From an uncultured Saccharospirillaceae bacterium (GTDB lineage: Bacteria > Pseudomonadota > Gammaproteobacteria > Pseudomonadales > Oceanobacteraceae), in the NCBI GenBank assembly GCA_947503895.1, contig CANNFT010000006.1, forward strand, positions 62,001 through 126,000: a stretch of DNA of 64,000 bases. The letters are read 5' to 3'. Below the pieces are notes generated by a model. That model was not told where the DNA came from and made no database searches. It was given only the letters and a program-made list of their open reading frames with translations. Position numbers and translations under genes: made by a program. Shown here in pieces: positions 30,908 to 40,225 of this stretch (positions within the stretch are counted from its first letter, which is position 1; every line of letters starts with the position of its first letter).

Positions 30908-31702
30908 ATGTCGCCCTTTACTTACAATAAGATCAAAAACGGTACCACTTTGGCTGCAAAAACTCGGAATCGCTGGATCATCGCTGTCGGCATTCTCGCC
31001 TACCTATTTTTTCTGGTGGCATTATTCCCAATCAACATGGCGCACAAGCTCATTAAGCCTGAAGGTCTACCTGTGGAGATCGTTGGGCTGACGGGTACGC
31101 TTTGGGATGGCGGGGCCGTATTGAAGCATCCCAGCGCTGGACGCGTGGATTTAGATTGGCGTTTGCATCCCTCGTCACTGCTGATGGGCAGCTTGAATGT
31201 CGATATTGATCTTAAGAGCCCAGTGGTCAGGCTAAATGGTAATGCAAAAGTGGGCGCTGGCAGGGTGCTCGAGCTGAATAATATAGATGGCTACCTAACC
31301 TCTGATGTAGTCAATGGTGTATTGAGGTCACAGCGGACACAAATTGAGGGTGATCTTGAACTCTCAAAAGCAAACCTCGTCTATGACTTAGGCCAGCGCA
31401 AAGCCGAACTCGCGGAAGGTCGCTTAGTTTGGCAGGGCGGTAACGTGCAATACCCCGCTGGGCGTCAAAAGAAATCTTCAAAAATGCCCATGCTGGTAGC
31501 CAATTTAAGAGCCGATCAAGGCAATATTCTTGCGACTGTTACGTCCGCTGAGGGTGATGTAGTGGCAGAAGCGAATGTGAAATCGGATGGTTGGGCTGGT
31601 GTGGCGATCAAACGACGTTTAATCGACCTTGCAGGTGAGCAGTGGCCGAACAAAGCTCAACCAGATACGACTGTTTTTGAAGTGTCTGAAAAGATTTTTT
31701 AA
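30908..31702 (+). CDS. gspN: Type II secretion system protein N
   Basis: Inner-membrane accessory protein of the type II secretion machine, 264 residues. One N-terminal membrane span (about residues 22-42), then a periplasmic domain with the GspN block 'VEIVGLTGTLWDGGAV...VDLDWRLHPSSLLMGSL'. No strong ribosome site is seen before the ATG. gspC follows after 29 bases. Confidence 0.82.
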   Translation: MSPFTYNKIKNGTTLAAKTRNRWIIAVGILAYLFFLVALFPINMAHKLIKPEGLPVEIVGLTGTLWDGGAVLKHPSAGRVDLDWRLHPSSLLMGSLNVDIDLKSPVVRLNGNAKVGAGRVLELNNIDGYLTSDVVNGVLRSQRTQIEGDLELSKANLVYDLGQRKAELAEGRLVWQGGNVQYPAGRQKKSSKMPMLVANLRADQGNILATVTSAEGDVVAEANVKSDGWAGVAIKRRLIDLAGEQWPNKAQPDTTVFEVSEKIF

Positions 31703-31731
31703 TTTTGTGCGTTTTTTCTGAAGGATAAATT

Positions 31732-32598
31732 GTGGATTGGACTGAGCATAAAGCGGTATCACTCAGTGTGCGAATCCTGAGATGGGTGTTGGCCATTTTG
31801 ATCGCGTATTTAGGGGCCAAGTTAACATGGTTGATTGTGGATCAGCCCGTGTTGGTTTTACCAGAGGCTCGTCAATCAGAATCAGGGTCGCCAAAAAGAA
31901 TACAGCAGCAGTTTAATATCGCCTCTTGGAACTTATTTGGTGAGGCGAATCTCGTGCCGGTTAAATTAGACATTGAACCAGAAGCGAAAAAGACGACGTT
32001 AAGGCTTCATTTGTTAGGTGTATTTACTTCACCTGATAAAACTCAGGGTAGCGCTATTATTGCGGAGCAGGGGCGCGAAGGTGAATTCTTTAAAGTCGGT
32101 GATCGAGTTCAGGGTCGAGCGACACTGGCTCAAGTATTCGATGACAAAGTTATCTTGGATAACAATGGTAAAATTGAATCGTTGCCATTTGATGACGCAG
32201 ACAAGAATGTAACGGGCATCACTCGGCAAGCTGCGCCTGCACGACCGACTAAGAAGCGGGAAAAGCGCGGTAGTTTCAATGAGCGAATTCAAGGCATTCG
32301 CACCCCCGAAGATTTTGTGGGCTTTGCGAAAGACGAATTAGCCAATAACCCAGAAGAAGCCATGCGCAATGTTGGATTAAAGCAGGCAGATGTGGGTTAT
32401 GAGGTGACGTCTTCAGCCTCAATGCTAATGAGTTTAGGTATGAAGCCCGGAGATAAAATCATCTCCATAAATGGGCAAAGTCTGGGAGACCCAGCGCAGG
32501 ATAAGGAACTTATTGATGAAGTGTACGCCCAAGGCAGTGCTCGAATTGAAGTTGAACGTGGCAGCCGTCGCTTTGTCATTAACCACCAGTTTAAGTAG
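31732..32598 (+). CDS. gspC: Type II secretion system protein C
   Basis: Bitopic inner-membrane protein that connects the assembly platform to the secretin GspD, 288 residues. Membrane span at about residues 18-37, homology region ('FNIASWNLFGEAN', 'LRLHLLGVFTSPD', 'FKVGDRV') at about 58-140, and a C-terminal PDZ-like domain (about 205-285, 'LMSLGMKPGDKIISINGQSL'). The GTG start has AAGGA 7 bases upstream. It lies between gspN and gspD with almost no gap before gspD. Confidence 0.92.
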   Translation: MDWTEHKAVSLSVRILRWVLAILIAYLGAKLTWLIVDQPVLVLPEARQSESGSPKRIQQQFNIASWNLFGEANLVPVKLDIEPEAKKTTLRLHLLGVFTSPDKTQGSAIIAEQGREGEFFKVGDRVQGRATLAQVFDDKVILDNNGKIESLPFDDADKNVTGITRQAAPARPTKKREKRGSFNERIQGIRTPEDFVGFAKDELANNPEEAMRNVGLKQADVGYEVTSSASMLMSLGMKPGDKIISINGQSLGDPAQDKELIDEVYAQGSARIEVERGSRRFVINHQFK

Positions 32599-32600
32599 TT

Positions 32601-34514
32601 ATGGCTTTTAATATGAATATGAAGAAGTGGATTGTTTTTACCCTATTGAGCCTGACCATGATCACAGGCAATGCTTTTGCCGAAGATCAAACTTGGAAGG
32701 TTAACCTCAAAGATGCCGATATAAAGGCCTATATTAGCCAAGTGGCAAACATTACCGGCTACAGCTTTGTCATTGATCCGCGAGTGAAAGGCAAGGTCAC
32801 GATTATTTCAGACACAACCATGTCGAAATTAGAAGTGTATGAAATGTTCCAATCTGTACTGGGCGTTCATGGGTTTGCCGCAGTACCTGCAGGTAATGTG
32901 ATCAAAATTGTACAGCAGAACTCTGTGAAGCAAGAAGGTGGTGTCCCCACATCATTGCGTAATAAAAAGAGTGAGCAAATCATCACTCAAGTCATTCAAA
33001 TTAAAGATACCCCTGCGCTGGACCTAGTGCCTATATTGCGTCCGATGGTTGCAAAGTATGGACACCTTGCCGGTGTTAAAAGTGCTAATGCATTAATCAT
33101 CAGTGATCACGCTTCGAATGTTCGTCGCATGGAAAAAATCATTGAAAAGTTGGATGGTGCAGGCAGTCAAGAACTTGAAGTGGTGCAATTGGAAGAGGCT
33201 TGGGTGGGCGACATTGTCGACATACTAACGAACCTTGATCCAGATAAAGTATCGGAAGGCGGCAAAAGTAAAAATGCCAGTGGTGTAGCCGGTCGTATCA
33301 GTGTCGTTGCCGATGAGCGAGCCAATCGACTGATTATCAAAGGCGAAAAAACGGCCCGTGAGCGTGTGAAGCGACTGATCGTTACACTGGATCAGCCCTC
33401 TAAATTTTCTGGCACCGCCTCTGTTATTCGCTTACGTCATGCGGACTCCAAAGAAATGGCCGATATGCTCAAGAATCTGATGGGCGACGTTAAAGACGAA
33501 AAGGGTAAAAGCAAAGCCAGTTCTAAAGTGAGTATCCATGCAGATGAGGGTTTGAATGCGTTAGTCGTCAGAGCCGATCCTTCTGTCATGAGTGAAATTA
33601 AAGAGATTGTATCTCAACTGGACATTCGTCGTGCGCAAGTCTTGATTGAAGCGGCGATCGTTGAAGTGACAGGCAATATTGAAGATCAAGTGGGTGTGCA
33701 AACAGCCATTCTAGATGTTGATAATTATGAAAATGGTACGACTCCTGTTACTGCCACTAACTTCAGTAATGCCGGTGTTAGTCTGACTGATTTGATAGCA
33801 GGCATTAAGACGGGTGGAGCTGTGCCATTGGGCACGGGCCTGTCATTGGGTGGTGCAGGTAAAGCGAATGGCAACGACTTTGCGGTTTTAATTCAAGCAA
33901 TCGAGTCAGTGAGTAACTCTAATTTGTTATCGACGCCTTCTATTATGACGATGGATAACCAAGAAGCTGAAATTATTGTTGGTCAGAATGTTCCATTTGT
34001 GACGGGTTCTCAGTCATCGTCTTCAAACTCGAATCCATTTACGACCATCAAGCGTGAAGATATTGGTACGACTCTTAAAGTTATTCCCCACGTACAGGAT
34101 GGCAAATTTATTCGATTAGAGGTTGAGCAAAGTACGGAATCTGTTGATGACACGATCAAAGCTGGTCAGTCCGATATCATCACGAAGAAGCGCTCATTGA
34201 AAACGCAGATTCTTGCTGAAAATGGTCAGGTCATTGTATTGGGTGGCCTAATGAGTGACACGATGACCGAAACGGAAAGCAAGGTGCCATTTTTGGGAGA
34301 CATCCCTATCTTGGGCTGGCTATTCCGTGCAAGTGGTGAAAAACGAGAGAAACAAAACCTGATTATCTTCATTAAACCTTCTGTGATTATGGATAAAGAA
34401 GACAGCGATGCCGTCGCTCGTAGAAAATACGATGGTATCTATGACGTTAACCTTAGTGCGGAAATTGGTGCTGAAGGTATTGATGAGCGTATCAATCGTC
34501 TATTTGAAAAATAA
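32601..34514 (+). CDS. gspD: Type II secretion system secretin GspD
   Basis: Outer-membrane channel of the type II secretion system, 637 residues. Signal peptide (to about residue 27), N0 domain ('VNLKDADIKAYISQVANITGYSF'-type), N1-N3 repeats, then the secretin domain with 'VPFVTGSQ', 'DIGTTLKVIPHV' and 'LLIF'-like 'NLIIFIKPSVI'. The C-terminal 'RINRLFEK' tail could be the pilotin-binding S domain. gspE-M are not here; the gene is followed by a terminator and maf. Confidence 0.95.
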   Translation: MAFNMNMKKWIVFTLLSLTMITGNAFAEDQTWKVNLKDADIKAYISQVANITGYSFVIDPRVKGKVTIISDTTMSKLEVYEMFQSVLGVHGFAAVPAGNVIKIVQQNSVKQEGGVPTSLRNKKSEQIITQVIQIKDTPALDLVPILRPMVAKYGHLAGVKSANALIISDHASNVRRMEKIIEKLDGAGSQELEVVQLEEAWVGDIVDILTNLDPDKVSEGGKSKNASGVAGRISVVADERANRLIIKGEKTARERVKRLIVTLDQPSKFSGTASVIRLRHADSKEMADMLKNLMGDVKDEKGKSKASSKVSIHADEGLNALVVRADPSVMSEIKEIVSQLDIRRAQVLIEAAIVEVTGNIEDQVGVQTAILDVDNYENGTTPVTATNFSNAGVSLTDLIAGIKTGGAVPLGTGLSLGGAGKANGNDFAVLIQAIESVSNSNLLSTPSIMTMDNQEAEIIVGQNVPFVTGSQSSSSNSNPFTTIKREDIGTTLKVIPHVQDGKFIRLEVEQSTESVDDTIKAGQSDIITKKRSLKTQILAENGQVIVLGGLMSDTMTETESKVPFLGDIPILGWLFRASGEKREKQNLIIFIKPSVIMDKEDSDAVARRKYDGIYDVNLSAEIGAEGIDERINRLFEK

Positions 34515-34532
34515 TCAGATAGATTGGACGGT

Positions 34533-34560
34533 AAAAAAAGCAGCTTCGGCTGCTTTTTTT
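34533..34560 (+). terminator. Rho-independent terminator after gspD
   Basis: AAAAAAAGCAGC-TTCG-GCTGCTTTTTTT: 12-base stem with a TTCG tetraloop and T-tract. Confidence 0.93.
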
Positions 34561-34606
34561 GTTATGAGTGGCGAGAAGGTGAACCCAATATGGGGGGAGA
34601 TTCCTG

Positions 34607-35185
34607 TTACAGTACATCCACGCCAAAGTTTTCGAGCATATCGATTAACTGAATCAGCGGAAGGCCAATGAGAGTATTAGGGTCGTCACCTTCCAAGCGT
34701 TCAAATAGGCTGATGCCTAACCCTTCTGATTTAAAGCTACCAGCACAATTATAGGGTTCTTCTTTCTCTAAGTAGCGCTCAATTTGCACGTCGGTTAGCT
34801 GTCTAAAATAAACGTGATAGGGCACCACGGTGACTTCTTGCTTCTGAAGAGCGCTGTCCATGACACATAGACTGGTATAAAAGGTGACGGCACGACCACT
34901 CGCCGCTTTCAGTTGTTCAACCGCAGAAGCGTGATCGCCTGGTTTGCCAATAATCTTGCCATCTAAAGTAGCGCACTGGTCTGAGGCTATGATAATGGAC
35001 TGTGGGTGGCGTTCAGCGATCGCTTCAGCTTTGGCTTTTGCCAGCCTGAGTACCATGTCCTTGGGTTGCTCATCCTTCATAGGTGTTTCATCTATGTCTG
35101 GAGAGTCAGTCGAGAATTCGAGCTGCAACTTGTCTAATAACGCTTTTCTAAAAGGAGAGCTTGAGCCAAGAATGATGGGCTTCAT
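34607..35185 (-). CDS. yceF: Maf-like nucleotide pyrophosphatase, YceF type
   Basis: Nucleotide house-cleaning enzyme of the Maf family, 192 residues. Start 'PIILGSSSPFRKALL', 'DETP', 'ASDQ' and the block 'YNCAGSFKSEGLGI' match the YceF subgroup, which hydrolyses 7-methyl-GTP, better than the YhdE (dTTP/UTP) subgroup. In E. coli yceF lies by rpmF; here it stands between gspD and sodB. Confidence 0.9.
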   Translation of the reverse strand: MKPIILGSSSPFRKALLDKLQLEFSTDSPDIDETPMKDEQPKDMVLRLAKAKAEAIAERHPQSIIIASDQCATLDGKIIGKPGDHASAVEQLKAASGRAVTFYTSLCVMDSALQKQEVTVVPYHVYFRQLTDVQIERYLEKEEPYNCAGSFKSEGLGISLFERLEGDDPNTLIGLPLIQLIDMLENFGVDVL

Positions 35186-35228
35186 GAGTGGACATCCAGT
35201 AGGGCAATATTGCGGCCATATTAAACAA

Positions 35229-35261
35229 AAAAAGGCCCAGCCTCAAAGAGACAGGGCCTTT
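35229..35261 (-). terminator. terminator after sodB
   Basis: Minus-strand stem AAAGGCCC / GGGCCTTT (35254-35261, 35231-35238) followed on that strand by a T-rich run, 20 bases past the sodB stop. Confidence 0.85.
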
Positions 35262-35280
35262 AGAAGGATCGTTTGCTCGA

Positions 35281-35865
35281 TTACTTAGCGAAGTTCTCGG
35301 CAGCAAAGTCCCAATTTACCAACGCCCAGAAACCTTCTAGGTATTTAGGGCGAAGGTTGCGGTAATCGATGTAGTATGCGTGTTCCCATAGGTCTACGGT
35401 CATCAATGGCGTCACGCCTTCTTCTGTGATGGGTGTACCAGCATTTGAAGTGTTGACGATATCCAATGAGCCGTCAGCTTTCTTAACCAGCCAAGTCCAG
35501 CTAGAGCCGAAGTTATTTACGGCGCTGTCATTGAATTTTGCTTGGAAGTCAGCGAAGGATCCGAAGGCTGCCTTAATGGCGTCTGCCAGTGCACCTGTTG
35601 GCTCACCGCCGCCATTTGGGCTTAGGCTGTTCCAGTAAAATGTGTGGTTCCAGATTTGAGCGGCGTTGTTGAAAATACCACCAGAAGAAGTTTTGATGAT
35701 TTCTTCAAGAGACTTATTCGCTAAGTCAGTTCCTTCAACCAAACCATTTAGTTTAGTGACATAGGTGTTATGGTGCTTGCCGTGGTGGAAATCCAGAGTC
35801 TCAGCAGAAATATGAGGTTCCAAAGCATCTTTAGCGTAAGGCAATGCTGGAAGTTCAAATGCCAT
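35281..35865 (-). CDS. sodB: Superoxide dismutase, iron type
   Basis: Converts superoxide to peroxide and oxygen in the cytoplasm. From the ATG at 35865 (GGAGAG upstream) the protein has 194 residues. Metal ligands are visible in '[12 protein letters not shown]', 'NHTFYW' and '[11 protein letters not shown]'. The FYW block followed by '[13 protein letters not shown]' and the 'SSWTWLV' segment point to the iron enzyme, not the manganese one. Confidence 0.95.
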   Translation of the reverse strand: MAFELPALPYAKDALEPHISAETLDFHHGKHHNTYVTKLNGLVEGTDLANKSLEEIIKTSSGGIFNNAAQIWNHTFYWNSLSPNGGGEPTGALADAIKAAFGSFADFQAKFNDSAVNNFGSSWTWLVKKADGSLDIVNTSNAGTPITEEGVTPLMTVDLWEHAYYIDYRNLRPKYLEGFWALVNWDFAAENFAK

Positions 35866-36100
35866 TTTATCTCTCCGTTTATTAGTATTCTCAATCATCA
35901 GTACGGGTCGACTGGACCCAGCCTACATGTAGGTTCCAAGATGATAGCACTCCCGTTCTGAGTAGGCTATTCACTTAAGAGAAGCCTGTAAAATGTGTGG
36001 TTATTTGTGAAGGCCTCGGCTGAGGCTGTTAAAGGACAGACATGTGATGCATTTAACTAATTAGCGGCAATGACTTGCCAAATTTCGCTGGGCTGCGACA

Positions 36101-36913
36101 ATGCAAAAAGAGTGGCCTTTAATTTCTTGGACTATTGCTGTGCAGCCCAATCACGACCGTGAACCAGATCAACTAGCTTCTATTGCCGTCAGTCGCGACG
36201 AAATTGCGTCTCGTAGTCGGCCCACCGGCCCCGCAAACAGGCGGCCGTCTTCATCGTCAACAGAAGGTTCAAAGCAGCCTTGGTTACTATGGGCTCTGCT
36301 GGTTATATGCCTAATAGCGGTAGGTTACTTGTTTGTACAAAACCAAAAGTTACAAACGCAGGCTGATCGACAGCTTGCGGCCATTGCCAAGCTTCAATCG
36401 ATGTTAAGCAATACCGATGAACAGGCGAACTTATCCCTCGAAGCGCTCAAAATATTAGTTAAAGAGCAGGAACATGAGATTCGTAAACTATGGGATTTGT
36501 CTAATAAGCGTAATAAGGTGGATATTGCTAAGCAAAAAGAACGGATGGATGACCAAAGCAAGTTGATTACCCGCCATTCCGGTAAAATTAGCCAAATGGA
36601 TAAAGCGTTAGACGCGCAAGCTAAGTCGGTGAAAACGGCATCTGAGCATGTGGCAAATATGGAAAAAACGTTAGAAGGCACGCGTTTTGAATTTCAAAGC
36701 TCGCTTGAAAAAAGCCAAAATGATATCGATAGCCTTAAGAAATCCATTCCTAAGTCTTTAGCTAAAGATGTGAATGCGCTAGAAAAGCAAGTTAAGTCGC
36801 AAGCAAAATCGATCAAGGCGATCGATGCTACTCGACTTCAACATAATAAGCGCCTGAAAAGCCTAGAGGCTGAATTGAATAAGCTTAAAGCCGCCGGTGC
36901 TGCGCCTCAATAA
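36101..36913 (+). CDS. Single-span membrane protein with long coiled coil, unknown function
   Basis: 270 residues: about 58 cytoplasmic residues rich in Ser, Pro and Arg, one membrane span (about 60-80, 'WLLWALLVICLIAVGYLFV'), then an almost continuous heptad-like region to the end with repeated Lys/Gln/Asp/Ser patterns ('LEKQVKSQAKSIKAID'). It resembles periplasmic coiled-coil anchors in general; I do not recognise a family. A strong terminator follows. Confidence 0.75.
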   Translation: MQKEWPLISWTIAVQPNHDREPDQLASIAVSRDEIASRSRPTGPANRRPSSSSTEGSKQPWLLWALLVICLIAVGYLFVQNQKLQTQADRQLAAIAKLQSMLSNTDEQANLSLEALKILVKEQEHEIRKLWDLSNKRNKVDIAKQKERMDDQSKLITRHSGKISQMDKALDAQAKSVKTASEHVANMEKTLEGTRFEFQSSLEKSQNDIDSLKKSIPKSLAKDVNALEKQVKSQAKSIKAIDATRLQHNKRLKSLEAELNKLKAAGAAPQ

Positions 36914-36956
36914 TAGAGAGGGCATACTTGCTGGTTAGCCACCCCTGAATATTGAT

Positions 36957-36988
36957 AAAAAAAGGAATCTTTATAGATTCCTTTTTTT
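36957..36988 (+). terminator. Rho-independent terminator
   Basis: Stem AAAAAAAGGAATCT / AGATTCCTTTTTTT (36957-36970, 36975-36988) with a TTAT loop and T-tract, after the coiled-coil gene. Confidence 0.92.
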
Positions 36989-37076
36989 ATGGCACATGAT
37001 CGAATGACCATCATTTTATGAGCCGATTTGTTGGGCGATTCATGAATTCAGAAAAAATTTTAGCGTTAGGTACAGT

Positions 37077-37961
37077 ATGTATTCAAAACTCTCCACACTT
37101 TTTGACAGCCCTGTGTATCGTGATTTTTTGGAATTTGAAGGTGATTTTTTACCGCTGTCTGAATCTTCAACCTTAGAGAACACACTCAAATCATCCGCTC
37201 GCTCAACGTCAATTGGTCTCGCCTTTGCTGCGGGTTACCGTAGTGCATTGCAGGCATTGCTACCTTCACTTGATGTGGGTCAGTGGGCAGCATTTTGTGT
37301 GTCTGAAGAAAAAGGAAACCACCCTAGAAATATAGCCACGCAATTGAACGAGCAACATGAACTGAGTGGCCATAAATCTTTTGTAACGTTTGCCGATAAA
37401 GCAGCTCAATATATTGTGATTGCTAAAATGCAAGAAGGCTCTGAGCATCCAATATTAAAAGCAGTATTGGTGGATGCAAAGACGGAGGGTGTCAGCACGC
37501 AATTAATGCCAGATCTACCCATGATTCCTGAAATACCTCATGGCCAGTTGCATTTAGATGGTGCAAAGGGAAAGGTTTTGATCGGTGATGGCTATTTGGA
37601 ATACAGCAAACGGTTTCGAACGCTAGAAGATTTACATGTCTTATGTGGGTTTTGCACGTTGATTTTATCTGTGTCTTATCGTCATGATTTAAGCACACAG
37701 TTAATTGAACGTGCCCTTCAGTTATTATCGTCACTGCCGTGGGGAGACTTACCAGAAGAAAGTGCTTGGTATCACTTGCAGTTATCTTCGCAATTTCAAT
37801 TGTTTCGCGCTTTAGTGGACGCTTTTGAAGCTGAGTTTGAGCACCTCCCTAATGATTTTGTCAAAAATTGGCTGCGTGATAAGACCTTATTTGGTATTGC
37901 AAATAAGGCCCGTCAGGTGCGTTACCAAAAAGCTCTGAATGCCCTCAATCTATCAAAATAA
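37077..37961 (+). CDS. Acyl-CoA-dehydrogenase-like protein, shortened
   Basis: 294 residues, against about 380 in ordinary acyl-CoA dehydrogenases. The middle part has the family pattern: 'FAAGYRSALQALLP', 'CVSEEKGNHPRNIATQL' (usually a TE...G...P motif), and 'HELSGHKSFVTFADKAAQYIVIAK'. The C-terminal part is helical. The N-terminal helical domain appears shortened and the catalytic base region is not recognisable, so it may have lost activity. Related short proteins occur as uncharacterised genes in marine gammaproteobacteria, as far as I recall. Confidence 0.6.
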   Translation: MYSKLSTLFDSPVYRDFLEFEGDFLPLSESSTLENTLKSSARSTSIGLAFAAGYRSALQALLPSLDVGQWAAFCVSEEKGNHPRNIATQLNEQHELSGHKSFVTFADKAAQYIVIAKMQEGSEHPILKAVLVDAKTEGVSTQLMPDLPMIPEIPHGQLHLDGAKGKVLIGDGYLEYSKRFRTLEDLHVLCGFCTLILSVSYRHDLSTQLIERALQLLSSLPWGDLPEESAWYHLQLSSQFQLFRALVDAFEAEFEHLPNDFVKNWLRDKTLFGIANKARQVRYQKALNALNLSK

Positions 37962-38005
37962 AAGCTCGTTTTGGTGCATGATTAATGGGTGCTAATGATC
38001 GGCCA

Positions 38006-38503
38006 TTAAGGGCGTGGAGTTGAAGTCAGTACACTGTTGCTGTAAACGCCTTGCGTACTGAGTTCACCATTGGGTGAAACGGATGCACCGACGTTGTGTT
38101 GAATCAGTCGAGTAGGCAACTCAACTTGAGGCCGAGTCGCGTCGTCTTGATTGCTGCGATACATCAAATCGCTATCCATGTGAGAAGGGTTATCTGTTGG
38201 GAGGCTTAGGTCATCAATGATCGAAGTCTCCGTTGGGGACTCGGTTAGCCCAACCAAACTCGTACTATCCATTTCTTCTAAATCTAAGCGGTTTAATTCA
38301 ATACTCTGAGCGGTTGTGCGCTTATATCGGTACGTTGTGCTGTAATCATAGTGATGAGGTGCTTGTTTCGCTTGATGAACCGCGTCATGTAAATCATGAG
38401 AGTAATAATCATCCATTGTATCTTGGGCGTTTAGCACGGAAGAAAACAAAACACATAAAATGGTGCTTACGTTTAATAGCATGTATTGAATAAAAAACTT
38501 CAT
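38006..38503 (-). CDS. Exported protein, tandem paralogue 1, unknown function
   Basis: 166 residues from the ATG at 38503 with an N-terminal signal peptide ending near LNAQD. The mature part begins 'DDYYSHDLHDAVHQAK', followed by 'YKRTTAQSIELNRLDLEEMDSTSLVG', an Asp/Ser/Pro-rich middle, and the tail 'GVYSNSVLTSTPRP'. All these blocks recur in the next gene (38632-39186), so the two are paralogues. No known domain is recognised. Same strand and spacing of about 130 bases from its paralogue. Confidence 0.7.
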   Translation of the reverse strand: MKFFIQYMLLNVSTILCVLFSSVLNAQDTMDDYYSHDLHDAVHQAKQAPHHYDYSTTYRYKRTTAQSIELNRLDLEEMDSTSLVGLTESPTETSIIDDLSLPTDNPSHMDSDLMYRSNQDDATRPQVELPTRLIQHNVGASVSPNGELSTQGVYSNSVLTSTPRP

Positions 38504-38631
38504 GAATATTTCTCGAACGATACTGTCTTGCACATTAACAGCGATGTGCTGCAAATGGATTATTTCTACGTTCAGTCCTATACAAATATGCGCAGAATAA
38601 ACGGTGCTGAATTTGTATAAGACCGATGCTC

Positions 38632-39186
38632 TTAAGGTCTAGGGGTGCTAATTAAGGTTCCGCTAGAATACACACCCTTGATGCTCATCACTTCGCCGTC
38701 AGGGAATCGTGTTTCGAGCTGGTCGATTATGAGTGTGACAGGCGTGGCTTGAATATCTTGAAATTCAGCACTGGGGTTGCCAGCCTGGCTGACTCTGCGA
38801 TCTTGCTCAAAGGTATCTTGATCTGCTTTCACCATTTCTGCTTGTTCGTCAGCGGGTAAGTCAGGATCAACAATATTTGTATCGCCGATTTCGCCACCGG
38901 ATGCGGTAGCACTCAGTGCGCCCTCTAAACGGGTGTCATCCATATCATCAATGTCCAGTTTAGGCAGCTCAAAAGATCGCGCTGTCGTACGGTTGTACCA
39001 GTACTTATTTGCATAATCAAATTGATGGTTGCGTTGGCTTCGATGGGCTTCTTTGACGGCAGCATCAATATCATTGAGGTAATAATCCTCGTCGATTCGT
39101 GTGTCACTTTGCACTTCTACTACTGAAAAGGAAACCATGATGAGTGTACTGGCAAGTAATAATTCGGGTAGTAGAATGCGATCCAT
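38632..39186 (-). CDS. Exported protein, tandem paralogue 2, unknown function
   Basis: 184 residues, signal peptide to about residue 27, AAGGAG ribosome site. Blocks shared with 38006-38503 are 'DEDYYLNDIDAAVKEA', 'YNRTTARSFELPKLDIDDMDDTRLEG' in pieces, and the terminal 'GVYSSGTLISTPRP'. The middle is acidic and probably disordered. The gene is divergent from the lipoprotein gene at 39314. Confidence 0.7.
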   Translation of the reverse strand: MDRILLPELLLASTLIMVSFSVVEVQSDTRIDEDYYLNDIDAAVKEAHRSQRNHQFDYANKYWYNRTTARSFELPKLDIDDMDDTRLEGALSATASGGEIGDTNIVDPDLPADEQAEMVKADQDTFEQDRRVSQAGNPSAEFQDIQATPVTLIIDQLETRFPDGEVMSIKGVYSSGTLISTPRP

Positions 39187-39313
39187 TGCTTCAGGCTCCT
39201 TCGGCTAATGGGTTTTGTTATTTTTTTTAATTATGTCATCATAGTCTTTTATTTGAAAACCGTTCACGCCCGCTAAAACAGATGTCATAGCATTAAGGCG
39301 CAAAGAGTCCAAA

Positions 39314-40000
39314 ATGATAAAAATAATAATTGGATTGGCAGCCAAATTATCGGTGTTCTCGGCCATCATGATGGCCAGTGGTTGCATCCATATCTATCAG
39401 TCAATCGGTCACAGCCATGGTGCTTATGTGGCAACAGTGTCGGGTAAAGAATACGAGCCCATCGCAAATCGTTGGGATTATCAGAATAAAGCACTCGTCT
39501 ACATCTATCGACCGAACAGTCAATGGGCGGCCGATGAAGTCGAAGCGCCCAGTTTTTATATTGATGATGAACGCGTTTTTAATATTCGCGCGAATGGTTA
39601 TACCTGGTTTGAATTAGAGCCAGGCGAATATGAGGTTGTGATGCGACGCCCTCTATTCGGTTTAGAAGGCATTGAAACCTTTGATCTCAAAAGAATTGCT
39701 GAAATGCAACTGCACGTAGAAGCAGAGCGAGTGTATTACTTGAGGTATTCGGAGATCGATCCTCCATCCGAGGATCAATTGGTCATGGTGGATGAGATTG
39801 TGTCGGGCGATGGCCCCTTACAACTGGTGACGACTCAGCTGGCTCACAATGAGTTGGATGCGACTCGCATGTTGCCTGAAGGTGGACGCTTTATTCAAAC
39901 TCAGGGGCCCCTCTCAGAAGATGAACTGGAAGAGGTGTTTGATAGTCGTGTTGTAGACAATGCCGATGAAGACAGCAATACCATGAAGTGGTGGTGGTAA
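39314..40000 (+). CDS. Putative lipoprotein, DUF2846-like
   Basis: 228 residues. The N-terminal hydrophobic segment ends at 'MMASGC', a plausible lipobox with the lipidated Cys near residue 24. The body has 'KALVYIYRPNSQWA', 'FYIDDERVFNIRANGYTWFELEPGEYEV' and 'VEAERVYYLRY', the pattern of DUF2846-type lipoproteins (a small beta-sandwich). Role unknown. It is divergent from the paralogous pair, with about 125 bases between, so they may share a regulatory region. Confidence 0.7.
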   Translation: MIKIIIGLAAKLSVFSAIMMASGCIHIYQSIGHSHGAYVATVSGKEYEPIANRWDYQNKALVYIYRPNSQWAADEVEAPSFYIDDERVFNIRANGYTWFELEPGEYEVVMRRPLFGLEGIETFDLKRIAEMQLHVEAERVYYLRYSEIDPPSEDQLVMVDEIVSGDGPLQLVTTQLAHNELDATRMLPEGGRFIQTQGPLSEDELEEVFDSRVVDNADEDSNTMKWWW

Positions 40001-40225
40001 ATCTCTTCGGCGCTCGCTCGCATGCAGTCAAAGACCCCTGCCATTGCCCAGTCTGAATGTCAGAATCGGTCAGTGCGGTAGGCATTCCATATAAATAGGT
40101 GGCATAACCATATTCGCTCACCATTCACTGAATGAATGGTCTGTACAGCTTCAGACAATGATCAGTCTCCGCCATCCATGCTACAATCTTGTCACAGACT
40201 TAAATTTGCCGAGAGAGCATTTTGC

